Positions 49,893 through 57,467 of a stretch of 64,000 nucleotides of DNA are shown here, piece after piece. Source of the stretch: JAEZAF01 sp964395665 (GTDB taxonomy: Bacteria; Chloroflexota; Anaerolineae; Aggregatilineales; Phototrophicaceae). The first letter of the stretch is position 1, and each line of letters begins with the position of its first letter. The DNA lies in assembly GCA_964395665.1 (NCBI GenBank), contig CAYNDH010000004.1:9917-73916 (forward strand). Reading direction: 5' to 3'. A program made the translations under genes and the position numbers. The notes below the pieces were generated by a model, which made no database searches, was not told the DNA's origin, and saw nothing but the letters and a program-made list of their open reading frames with translations.

Positions 49893-50834
49893 CTAAAACA
49901 GTGGGCGGAACACCACACGATATGAGCGCAGCGCAGCGCCGGAAGCAGCTTCACACGAGTCGGCGATAATTGGCGTGGTGGACGGATCAGATTGACCGGG
50001 CATATCGATCACATACTGCTTACCGGCTTCCATCGCGAAGTCGGCATAATCCAGACCGCGCAGTGTGTTCAGCCCGGTGAAGAAGACGCTGGAGCCGGTA
50101 TCCCACTGCACGCGCACCCGCTGGCCCGGTATCGGTCCGCCGGCATTATTCTGAACGTAGACTTCAATCACGCCTGAAAACAGCGGGTCACAGAACGGCT
50201 CCAGCCGCACAATCTGGAAGCCCGTCTGCGGCTGTTGTGTCTGCCCCACCAGCGAGACAGAGGGCGTCTCGGTCGCTTCAATCGTCACCACTGGAGTCGG
50301 TGTTTTGGTCGGTGGCGGCGGCAGTGTCGGCGGCGGTGCGATCTGTACCTCTTCCGTCTCAATCGGTTCCTGTATCGCGGGAATCAGTTCATCCGCGCAG
50401 CCTGTCCGCCCTTGAAGCTGATAAAAGCGCATGGCAGTGCGGATCGCATTCAGGCCGCTGTTACTGCTGACGTAGCCGCTGCGCGCCAGATCACATGTGA
50501 TGTCCGCCACGAACTGGATCGGATCGACGGACGGTCTCAACGTGTTCAACTGGCGGATCGCAAGGCCCAGATCACCGTCATAAGCATACGCCAGCACCGC
50601 TGCAATCGCGTAATTGGCCTGATCAGCGCGGTTAAGCTGCCACGGCTCGGTATCGAATTCTTCCGCCGGGGCGATATTCCATGCGAAGAAGACACCGCCG
50701 CCAATGCCGAGCAGGATACCGAAAAACAGCCCGATCCAAGAGAACGAACGACGCGGACGCTCATACCGGCTGCGCCGCCGACGCTGCCGATCCTGCTGGT
50801 TTGTGGGCTGACCTGGCTGAAGTGAATCGGTCAT
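49893..50834 (-). CDS. Single-pass membrane protein, unknown function (paralogue of its neighbour)
   Basis: The 313-residue product has a basic cytoplasmic N-terminus (QDRQRRRRSRYERPRRS), a Gly-rich membrane helix (about 35-53), a helical domain (about 60-160) and a Pro/Thr spacer (about 165-195) before a C-terminal beta-rich domain (about 205-313, with VEVYVQNN-like and PGQRVRVQWDTG segments). The helix plus following domain closely resembles the upstream 128-residue protein. Start ATGA overlaps that gene's stop by 4 bases. Confidence 0.65.
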   Translation of the reverse strand: MTDSLQPGQPTNQQDRQRRRRSRYERPRRSFSWIGLFFGILLGIGGGVFFAWNIAPAEEFDTEPWQLNRADQANYAIAAVLAYAYDGDLGLAIRQLNTLRPSVDPIQFVADITCDLARSGYVSSNSGLNAIRTAMRFYQLQGRTGCADELIPAIQEPIETEEVQIAPPPTLPPPPTKTPTPVVTIEATETPSVSLVGQTQQPQTGFQIVRLEPFCDPLFSGVIEVYVQNNAGGPIPGQRVRVQWDTGSSVFFTGLNTLRGLDYADFAMEAGKQYVIDMPGQSDPSTTPIIADSCEAASGAALRSYRVVFRPLF

Positions 50835-51217
50835 GGCTGTGATGAACCCGGCACTTCAACCGCACGGTACTGGTCAAACAATGGGGATGTCCGCCCAAGC
50901 CCTTCGGAGAGCGCGATCAGATGACGGATCGACTGAATCTCGCGGGAATTGGTGATAAAGCGCTCGGCGGTGCGCTGTACATAATCGGGGACATTGTCCA
51001 CGCCAAGCACATTCAGCCGCTGGATCGCCCCCAGGGAGTCACGGTCCGCCTGAAAGCCCCTGGCGATCATCACCGTGTACTCATCCTTGTACTGTTGGGC
51101 CAGAAGGCTGGCGGGGCTGTTGATATATTCAACCGGGAACTGCACCCACCCCAGGTATAAACCCAGTGCAATTCCAATGATAAGTCCTAGCAGAATGGAA
51201 AGCAGCGTGCGAAGCAT
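50831..51217 (-). CDS. Single-pass membrane protein, unknown function
   Basis: The 128-residue product begins MLRTLLSILLGLIIGIALGLYLGW, a Gly-rich membrane helix, then WVQFPVEYINSPASLLAQQY and DRDSLGAIQRLNVLG in a helical domain. This pattern recurs in the downstream protein. It is the first gene of a two-gene operon with a 4-base overlap. No family was recognised. Confidence 0.65.
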   Translation of the reverse strand: MLRTLLSILLGLIIGIALGLYLGWVQFPVEYINSPASLLAQQYKDEYTVMIARGFQADRDSLGAIQRLNVLGVDNVPDYVQRTAERFITNSREIQSIRHLIALSEGLGRTSPLFDQYRAVEVPGSSQP

Positions 51218-51343
51218 ATGTTCATAATCAATGCGTACAGTAACAATCAGTCAGACCTTATATTATGGGCTGTTTGCTGAAATGCAAAGCGGCAGTTCAT
51301 TGAGATCTGTAACGAAATCCGCCGGTCTGTAACAAAAACGGAC

Positions 51344-51372
51344 AAAAAAGCAGCGAGAGATCATCCCGCTGC
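51344..51372 (-). terminator. Intrinsic terminator of mutS2
   Basis: On the minus strand GCAGCG (51372-51367) pairs with CGCTGC (51355-51350), with further GA/TC pairing inside, and is followed by T6. It lies 40 bases after the mutS2 stop. Confidence 0.8.
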
Positions 51373-51411
51373 CTGGATTTTGCACTTCCGCGATCATAGA
51401 GGCATGATCCG

Positions 51412-53808
51412 TCAGGTGATCGGCACCATGTGGATCACCGTCACGCCATCACCGCCTTCATTCGGATGCCCGGTCTCGACCTTCGAGATCAGCGCATGGC
51501 TTTCGACATATTCCCGGACGGCCTTACGCAGCGCACCAGTGCCCTTGCCGTGAATAATCCGCCCAAACGGCAGGCCAGCAGTATAGGCCGCGTCGATATA
51601 GGTTTCAAGCTGTTCAAGGGATTCTTCAACACGCTGGCCGCGCAGATCCAGTTCCATGCCGGGGGATTTCCTGCGTGTGATGCCGGTCGCAACCGGCTCG
51701 TACTGGCGGACGTGTCCACGTTCACGGGTGCGCTTTTCGCTCTTTTTGCGCTTTTGAAGTTCGTGCAGGCCAGCACGCACCCGCAGCGATCCGACCTGTA
51801 CCACGGCGTCGGTCGCGTCCAGTTCGGTGACGATCCCTTCGGCGTTCAGCGTTTCCAGCCAGACATTATCACCTAAGCGTGGTTTCCACTCGTCACGGCG
51901 ATCCTGCTTCTCTGACAGATCTTCCACCGGCTGACGTGTCGCATTCGCGATCCGGTCAGCGGCTTCCTGTACGGCGCGAAGATTTTCAAGCGGAAGACCA
52001 GCCGTGCGCAGTTCATTCCGCAGGCGGCGGATGTCCCTGCGCATCTCTTCCATTTCGGCTTCCATATTGCGGCGGGCCGCGTTGATCACATCGCGCCGTT
52101 CGTCTTCGATTTTGTCGAGCCGCGCCTGAAGCTCATCCCGCTCGTTTTCAATCTCATGCCGGATGTCTTCCGCTTCGGCATTCTGACGGCGCAGCGCTTC
52201 ACGGGTGCGGTGGATTTCATCCAGCAGATCATCGGCGATCAGATCTTCCATCGCCACCATACCACGGGCGGAGTCAATGATTTCCTGCTTTAAGCCCAGC
52301 CGTTTGGCAATCGCCAGCGCATTCGAGCGCCCCGGCAGGCCGACGATCAGGCGATAGGTCGGGGCCAGCGTTTCGAGATCGAATTCGACACTCGCATTCC
52401 GCACACCCGGCGTCTCGACACTGTAGATCTTGAGTTCAGGATGATGCGTCGTGACCATCGTGGTCACACCACGTTCCAGCAGATAGGTCAGGATGGCACG
52501 TGCCAGCGCCGAACCTTCCGCCGGATCAGTCCCCGCGCCCACTTCATCGAGAATCACGAGACTATGGGTATCGCATTCCTCAAGGATTTTGATCAGGTTG
52601 GTCATATGTGACGAGAAGGTACTCAGCGATTGCTCGATGCTCTGTTCGTCCCCGATATCCGCGAATACGCCTTCGAATACCGAGAGCTTGCCTTCTTCAC
52701 ACGGCAGATGCAGACCGCACTGTGCCATGAGTGTCATCAGGCCGACGGTTTTCAGCGAGACAGTCTTGCCGCCGGTGTTCGGCCCGGTGATGACCAGCAC
52801 CCACGTGTCTTCATCGTATTCGACATCAATCGGCACGACATTGCCAGACAGCAGCGGATGCCGCGCCCCCTTCATCTCAATTGTGCTTCCGGGATGATTC
52901 GCGGCTTTCGGGCGGAACGGCACCATCACCGGCTCCACCGCCTTGAGTGCATCCGCATAGTGGGCCTTGGCGAAGACCAGATCGAGATACGCCAGCACTT
53001 CGACCGTCCGCACGATTTCTTCAGATACCTCACCGACCTGATCGGTCAGCGCCAGCAGGATGCGGCGGATTTCCTTTTCCTCTTCCAACTGCATCTCGCG
53101 CCACTGGTTATTCAGTTCCACCGTTTCCAGCGGTTCGATAAACAGTGTCGCGCCTGAAGAGGACGAGTCATGGATGATGCCGGGGATCTTGCCCTTGTTA
53201 TCAGCCTTGATTGGGACGACATAGCGGCCATTACGCATCGTGATAATGGCTTCCTGCAAATAAATCGACTTCGACGGGGACGAGACCAGCCGGTTGAGCT
53301 TGGTCTGCAAACGATCGAAGGAGACCTGCATATCACGGCGGATGACAGCCAGCTTTGCGCTTGCGCTGTCTTTGATTTCGCCGTTATCGTCAATGGCGGA
53401 CGCAATGGCATCCTGAAGCGCCGCGCATTCCTCGATTTCTTCGGTCAGTTCGGCCAGCAGCGGATAATGATTCTTCATCCGCCCCAGCGTGCGTTTGAGC
53501 GTTGTCGCCCGCCGCAGGGTAGATCGCACATCCAGCAGGGTAGAGGCATCGATCATCGCCCCGCGCTGCGCGGCAATCGCTACATCACGGACATCACGCG
53601 CCCCGCCCATGCTGACATTGGTCTTGTTTTCAAACAGCGTGCGTGCTTCCTGCGTTTCACGCTGCCATGACCTGACCTCATCGAGATCAACCGAAGGCCG
53701 CAGTTCACGCGCCAGATCCGCACCCGCCGAGAACGTCGTGTAATCAGCCAGGCGGAGTAGTATCTTGTCCAGCTCCAGCACATGGAGCGTTTTTTCATGG
53801 ATTGTCAT
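51412..53808 (-). CDS. mutS2: Endonuclease MutS2
   Basis: This 798-residue protein has the MutS core and ATPase (Walker A TGPNTGGKTVSLKTVG at about 342-357; LVILDEVGAGTDPAEG), a long coiled coil (about 525-620) and a C-terminal Smr nuclease domain (LDLRGQRVEESLEQL, HGKGTGALRKAV). MutS2 acts against recombination intermediates or on collided ribosomes rather than in mismatch repair. Length is typical. A promoter lies about 85 bases upstream and a terminator just downstream, so it is a single-gene unit. Confidence 0.95.
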   Translation of the reverse strand: MTIHEKTLHVLELDKILLRLADYTTFSAGADLARELRPSVDLDEVRSWQRETQEARTLFENKTNVSMGGARDVRDVAIAAQRGAMIDASTLLDVRSTLRRATTLKRTLGRMKNHYPLLAELTEEIEECAALQDAIASAIDDNGEIKDSASAKLAVIRRDMQVSFDRLQTKLNRLVSSPSKSIYLQEAIITMRNGRYVVPIKADNKGKIPGIIHDSSSSGATLFIEPLETVELNNQWREMQLEEEKEIRRILLALTDQVGEVSEEIVRTVEVLAYLDLVFAKAHYADALKAVEPVMVPFRPKAANHPGSTIEMKGARHPLLSGNVVPIDVEYDEDTWVLVITGPNTGGKTVSLKTVGLMTLMAQCGLHLPCEEGKLSVFEGVFADIGDEQSIEQSLSTFSSHMTNLIKILEECDTHSLVILDEVGAGTDPAEGSALARAILTYLLERGVTTMVTTHHPELKIYSVETPGVRNASVEFDLETLAPTYRLIVGLPGRSNALAIAKRLGLKQEIIDSARGMVAMEDLIADDLLDEIHRTREALRRQNAEAEDIRHEIENERDELQARLDKIEDERRDVINAARRNMEAEMEEMRRDIRRLRNELRTAGLPLENLRAVQEAADRIANATRQPVEDLSEKQDRRDEWKPRLGDNVWLETLNAEGIVTELDATDAVVQVGSLRVRAGLHELQKRKKSEKRTRERGHVRQYEPVATGITRRKSPGMELDLRGQRVEESLEQLETYIDAAYTAGLPFGRIIHGKGTGALRKAVREYVESHALISKVETGHPNEGGDGVTVIHMVPIT

Positions 53809-53892
53809 GGTTCTTTTCGCTTGGTTAGAACGTAGCGTTCAGATTTCGAATGTCGAATGTCAACGCCGCAGCACCAGCGTATCACGTCAGTC

Positions 53893-53921
53893 AGTATAGT
53901 GAAGGCGCTGCCCATTTTCAA
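53893..53921 (-). promoter_or_regulatory. Promoter of mutS2
   Basis: On the minus strand TTGAAA (53921-53916) and TATACT (53898-53893) are 17 bases apart. Transcription would start near 53886, about 78 bases before the ATG. Confidence 0.7.
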
Positions 53922-53962
53922 TTGCGGGTTTTTAAGGGTTCAATAAAGCTCATAATGTCTCG

Positions 53963-53994
53963 AAAAAGAAACACCCTGATTCACAGGGTGTTTC
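53963..53994 (-). terminator. Intrinsic terminator of the SPFH gene
   Basis: GAAACACCCTG (53968-53978) pairs with CAGGGTGTTTC (53984-53994) around ATTCA. On the minus strand the hairpin is followed by TTTTT. It lies about 60 bases after the SPFH stop. Confidence 0.85.
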
Positions 53995-54056
53995 CTTCAG
54001 CTTCTTCCAGCCACTATTTCAGACGAATAATATCCGCAGAATCTTACACCCGCACC

Positions 54057-55154
54057 CTAGGGTTCGTCGTTGGTGTCCGGTGTCGTGGTCTGCGGCGTGG
54101 TCTGCGGCATGTTCTGCGGGATACTGAACGACGGCCCGCTGCTGTCGCCGGTAAACGACTGCATATCAAACAGGAAGGGGGTGTTAGACGGCACCAGAAT
54201 CATCTGGATGTTATCCGCCAGATTGCGGATGTACTCGTACTGAAGCAGTGCCGGATTCTCTGCGATCTGTTCGCTGACCAGTGCCAGCGCCTGGGCCTGA
54301 CCTTCGGCCCGTGCAATCGCGGCATCACGTTCACCTTCAGCCTGAAGAATGGCGGCGTCGCGCTGACCTTCAGCCCGTGTACGCGCTTCCTGTGCTTCCT
54401 GCTGCGCCCGCTGGACGTTCTGCTGGGCGATTTCCTTCTGCTCGATAGCAGATGTAAATTCTGGTGAGAAGGCAAGACCGCGAACCAGGAAACTGGACAG
54501 GATCAGCCCTTCTCCTGCCATTACCGTCCGCATGGCTTCGGCCATCAGGGTCTGCATTTCCACACGCTGCACACCGTAGATGCTTTCAGCCTCAAACTGC
54601 GCGATCACATCGCGGACGACCGTGCGGGCAGTGGGGCGAATGAACCCTTCGATATAGGCATCAACGCTATTTTCATCTTTGCCCCAGCGCAGGTGAACGG
54701 TATTGGCCTGACTGCGATCCAGCGAATAGATGAGCGTAATATCAACCAGCACCTGCTGACCGTCAATTGTGGTGGCTGCGACCGCATCATCATCGGGCCG
54801 CGCACCTTCAGGACCAGCGGATGCCATCGTGTACTCGCGCTGGCGCACATCATAAAGTGTCGCCTGCTGGACAATCGGGACGATAATCGTCGTACCGGAA
54901 GGGCGTTCCGGATCTTCCAGTGTACCATTCAGCGTGTTCGTGATAACGGCGACCTGTGTCGGTTCAACGATCAGCACGCCACTGCTGACGATACTGAGGA
55001 CGACACCAAAGACCAGGCCGAAGACAGCCAGCGCGACTCCGTTGCGCGGTGAACGTCCCTGAGATACGGCAACCACGAGCAGCGCGATCCCCAGTACAAA
55101 AAGCACGTACCCCAACAGGGATACCGCGCTCAATAAACCACTAATTCCCCCCAT
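54057..55154 (-). CDS. SPFH/Band 7 (prohibitin-like) membrane protein
   Basis: The 365-residue product has two N-terminal membrane helices (about 7-30 and 36-60), a Band 7 domain (about 60-235, starting VEPTQVAVITNTLNG) and a coiled coil of EAQEARTRAEGQRDAAI-type repeats (about 240-300). Such proteins form large cages that organise membrane microdomains or protect membrane proteases. A Pro/Thr-rich tail follows. It is a single gene with its own promoter and terminator. Confidence 0.9.
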   Translation of the reverse strand: MGGISGLLSAVSLLGYVLFVLGIALLVVAVSQGRSPRNGVALAVFGLVFGVVLSIVSSGVLIVEPTQVAVITNTLNGTLEDPERPSGTTIIVPIVQQATLYDVRQREYTMASAGPEGARPDDDAVAATTIDGQQVLVDITLIYSLDRSQANTVHLRWGKDENSVDAYIEGFIRPTARTVVRDVIAQFEAESIYGVQRVEMQTLMAEAMRTVMAGEGLILSSFLVRGLAFSPEFTSAIEQKEIAQQNVQRAQQEAQEARTRAEGQRDAAILQAEGERDAAIARAEGQAQALALVSEQIAENPALLQYEYIRNLADNIQMILVPSNTPFLFDMQSFTGDSSGPSFSIPQNMPQTTPQTTTPDTNDEP

Positions 55155-55206
55155 TACGCTTTACTCTCCTCATATTTCCATTAAAACTGGTTAATTCATG
55201 GCACGC

Positions 55207-55215
55207 ATTATATCA
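55207..55215 (-). promoter_or_regulatory. Extended -10 promoter of the SPFH gene
   Basis: On the minus strand TGA-TATAAT is a perfect extended -10 element. Transcription would start near 55200, about 46 bases before the SPFH ATG. No -35 is clear. Confidence 0.6.
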
Positions 55216-55252
55216 TGCTGATGCTCTTTATACGGCACTGATCTTCGCTTCG

Positions 55253-56098
55253 GTGTGTGACCACCCAATGTTTGGGGGAATTGCGGACTTGCCACAGCCT
55301 TACACCTTTTTCCTCAATCGGCTCCATTCCAACTATACAATTGCCATCGCCCTCGGGATTCTGTTGAGCGGCACGCTGATTTTCTTTTCCCTGCGACGCC
55401 AGCACCGTCCGCGCACGATTCCTGATCTGTATATCGTCATGCTGCTCACGGCGCTGGTCGCCGGTCGGGCATTTTATGTCCTGACGCATCTCGATTACTA
55501 CCAACTGCACCCATCGGAAATCACACGGCTGGATCAGGGTGGGCTGGGCTGGCACGGAGTCGTCTGGGGAAACCTGCTGGTATTATGGGCCTTCGCACAC
55601 CATCAGCGGCGCTCCTTTATCGGCCTGCTCAACGCCTTCGCCCCTGCCCTGCCGATTCTGATGTTCAGCGCGTGGTGGGGCTGTCATGCGGCTTCCTGCA
55701 GCTACGGTCAGGAAGTACAGAACATGAGCCAGTATCCCCCATGGATGGTATGGGAAGGCCGCGATATTTACGGGCTGCTTGTACCACGCTTTTACACCCA
55801 GTCCATCGGCACGCTGCTGGCCTTCGCCCTGCTGGTGATCGAACGGCTCATGGCACGCAGCGAGTCACTCCAATCGTATCGCTTTGGCCTGATGTTAGTG
55901 CTGGTCAGTGTGGGCATGTTCGGCATCGGATTCATGCGTGGGGATGCCGTACTGTCAGCCATTGGATTACGGTCAGATCAGCTTCTGGATCTCGTCACAC
56001 TGGCCCCCGGACTGCTTTTGTTAGTCAGATCTCATGGCGCTTCCCAGAAAAAGGGTTATGATTCTGCAAAACGATCCTTGTCATTTGAAAGTGAATGA
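55253..56098 (+). CDS. Lgt-like polytopic membrane protein
   Basis: This 281-residue protein starts at GTG 55253 or at ATG 55268. It has about seven membrane helices and the layout of prolipoprotein diacylglyceryl transferase: a first helix after YTFFLNRLHSNYTIAI, GGLGWHGVVWGN in the position of the Lgt HGG block, and FSAWWGCHAASCSYG where Lgt has RxGNFxxxExxG or RxGCFxxGCCYG. The arginine before the WGC segment is absent, so activity may differ. It overlaps the next gene by 4 bases. It may be a second, specialised Lgt or a lipid-binding relative. Confidence 0.7.
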   Translation: MCDHPMFGGIADLPQPYTFFLNRLHSNYTIAIALGILLSGTLIFFSLRRQHRPRTIPDLYIVMLLTALVAGRAFYVLTHLDYYQLHPSEITRLDQGGLGWHGVVWGNLLVLWAFAHHQRRSFIGLLNAFAPALPILMFSAWWGCHAASCSYGQEVQNMSQYPPWMVWEGRDIYGLLVPRFYTQSIGTLLAFALLVIERLMARSESLQSYRFGLMLVLVSVGMFGIGFMRGDAVLSAIGLRSDQLLDLVTLAPGLLLLVRSHGASQKKGYDSAKRSLSFESE

Positions 56099-56637
56099 TC
56101 ATGCTATCCATCATTCTGTTGATTGTCGGCTTCCTGATTATCAATCGTGATGAGCTGCACCTTAATCTTCTGAATATCCACGCCAGCGGATCACCCATCC
56201 GGGCTGCCGGTCGCATTCTGATGCTGCCCTTTTTCGGAAGCATCTTTATGGGCCTCATCGCCGGGCTGCTGACAGGTGGAAACTTCTATGCCTTACTCAA
56301 CGTGCTGCAAAGTCTGGCTATCATCGAGCTAATCGGGGCGATGGTCTGCATTGGGCTGGCCTACATTATTCTGAAGCAGAATCAGGTCCCGGATTATCTG
56401 AGTGTGTTCGTCGGCTCGCCAATCCCTGCATCGCTCTCCGGCCCGGCGAACCCGCGTCCCACCAGTGAGTTTCCGGCGGTGATGACCACCCAGCAGGCGG
56501 CACAGTATCTGCGCGTTCCCGAAAAGCGCATCATTGATGCCATCTATCAGGGCGAACTGGCGGCTTCTCACATGAATAACCGTTATTTCATCTCGCGCAC
56601 GGTGCTGGATGAATTCCGCAGCACATTGCATTCATAA
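56095..56637 (+). CDS. Membrane protein with C-terminal excisionase-type helix-turn-helix
   Basis: This 180-residue protein has three membrane helices (about 3-17, 45-65 and 70-95), a short linker, and a C-terminal HTH_17/MerR-like DNA-binding unit (MTTQQAAQYLRVPEKRIIDAI with the wing ISRTVLDEFRSTL). The start ATGA overlaps the Lgt-like stop, so they are coupled. A transmembrane excisionase-like protein is unusual and could be a membrane-tethered regulator. The HEAT-repeat gene follows after 21 bases. Confidence 0.75.
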   Translation: MIMLSIILLIVGFLIINRDELHLNLLNIHASGSPIRAAGRILMLPFFGSIFMGLIAGLLTGGNFYALLNVLQSLAIIELIGAMVCIGLAYIILKQNQVPDYLSVFVGSPIPASLSGPANPRPTSEFPAVMTTQQAAQYLRVPEKRIIDAIYQGELAASHMNNRYFISRTVLDEFRSTLHS

Positions 56638-56658
56638 GCCGCACCATCACAACCGATC

Positions 56659-57369
56659 ATGCAGCAGCCAACGACCGACGATTATATCCGCCAGCTTCAG
56701 GACCCTGACAAGGACATCCGGCGCAATGCCGCATGGCGCCTGGGACGGGTACGCGACATCACCGTGATCACACCGCTGCTGCAGGCATTGCACGACAGCG
56801 ATGCTGAGGTGAGGGTGCGTGCCGCCGAATCCCTGAGCAGCCAGCGCGACCCGCGTATCGCGCCAGCCATCCTCAATATTCTGGAATCCGAAAGTGATGC
56901 CGACACCCGCGTTCACCTGATTCGCGCCCTTGGCTATCAGGAAGCGCCGGACGCCCTGCCCATGCTGGAAGATCTGCTCGAACGCGACGCCAACAGCGAA
57001 GTCCGAAGCGCTGCCGCCGCCGCGCTGGGGGATCTCCACACCGTCGCCACACCGGACACCGTTCAGCGGCTGGTATCAGCACTGACACAGGAATCCGAAG
57101 CCGTCACACGCCATCAGATCGCCCGTGCGCTTCAGCATCTCGGCGGGATGTCCGCCGCCGCACTGATTCAGTCACTGAAGCCTGAACTGGACGAAGTCAT
57201 TCAGTTACAGGTCATCGAACTGATCGGCTTGCTGGGTGCCACAGGCGGAACAGTCACCAACGCGGAAGATGCACTCACGCCCTTCCTGAACTCACCACAG
57301 GAGTCGATCCGTGAGACCGCACAATGGGCGCTCAATCGTCTGCGTTCGTCCAGCATAGGGAAATCGTAG
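56659..57369 (+). CDS. HEAT-repeat (PBS lyase-like) protein
   Basis: The 236-residue product is built of about six HEAT repeats of some 30 residues, each with the pattern D...VR..AA..LG, for example PDKDIRRNAAWRLGRV, DAEVRVRAAESLSS and NSEVRSAAAAALGDL. It is cytoplasmic and probably a protein-binding scaffold. It is the third gene of the Lgt-like operon. No enzymatic motif is visible. Confidence 0.85.
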   Translation: MQQPTTDDYIRQLQDPDKDIRRNAAWRLGRVRDITVITPLLQALHDSDAEVRVRAAESLSSQRDPRIAPAILNILESESDADTRVHLIRALGYQEAPDALPMLEDLLERDANSEVRSAAAAALGDLHTVATPDTVQRLVSALTQESEAVTRHQIARALQHLGGMSAAALIQSLKPELDEVIQLQVIELIGLLGATGGTVTNAEDALTPFLNSPQESIRETAQWALNRLRSSSIGKS

Positions 57370-57390
57370 CACGAGCGTTGTCTGGCCGTT

Positions 57391-57419
57391 TTGAGCAGTA
57401 CAGACAGGTCAGGTATACT
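57391..57419 (+). promoter_or_regulatory. Promoter of the Thr/Pro-rich lipoprotein
   Basis: TTGAGC (57391-57396) and TATACT (57414-57419) are 17 bases apart, about 50 bases before the ATG at 57468. Confidence 0.65.
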
Positions 57420-57467
57420 CGGAGTCAGCTTCCAGACTGAATTCACAGCGGACAGAGAAAGGCCTGC

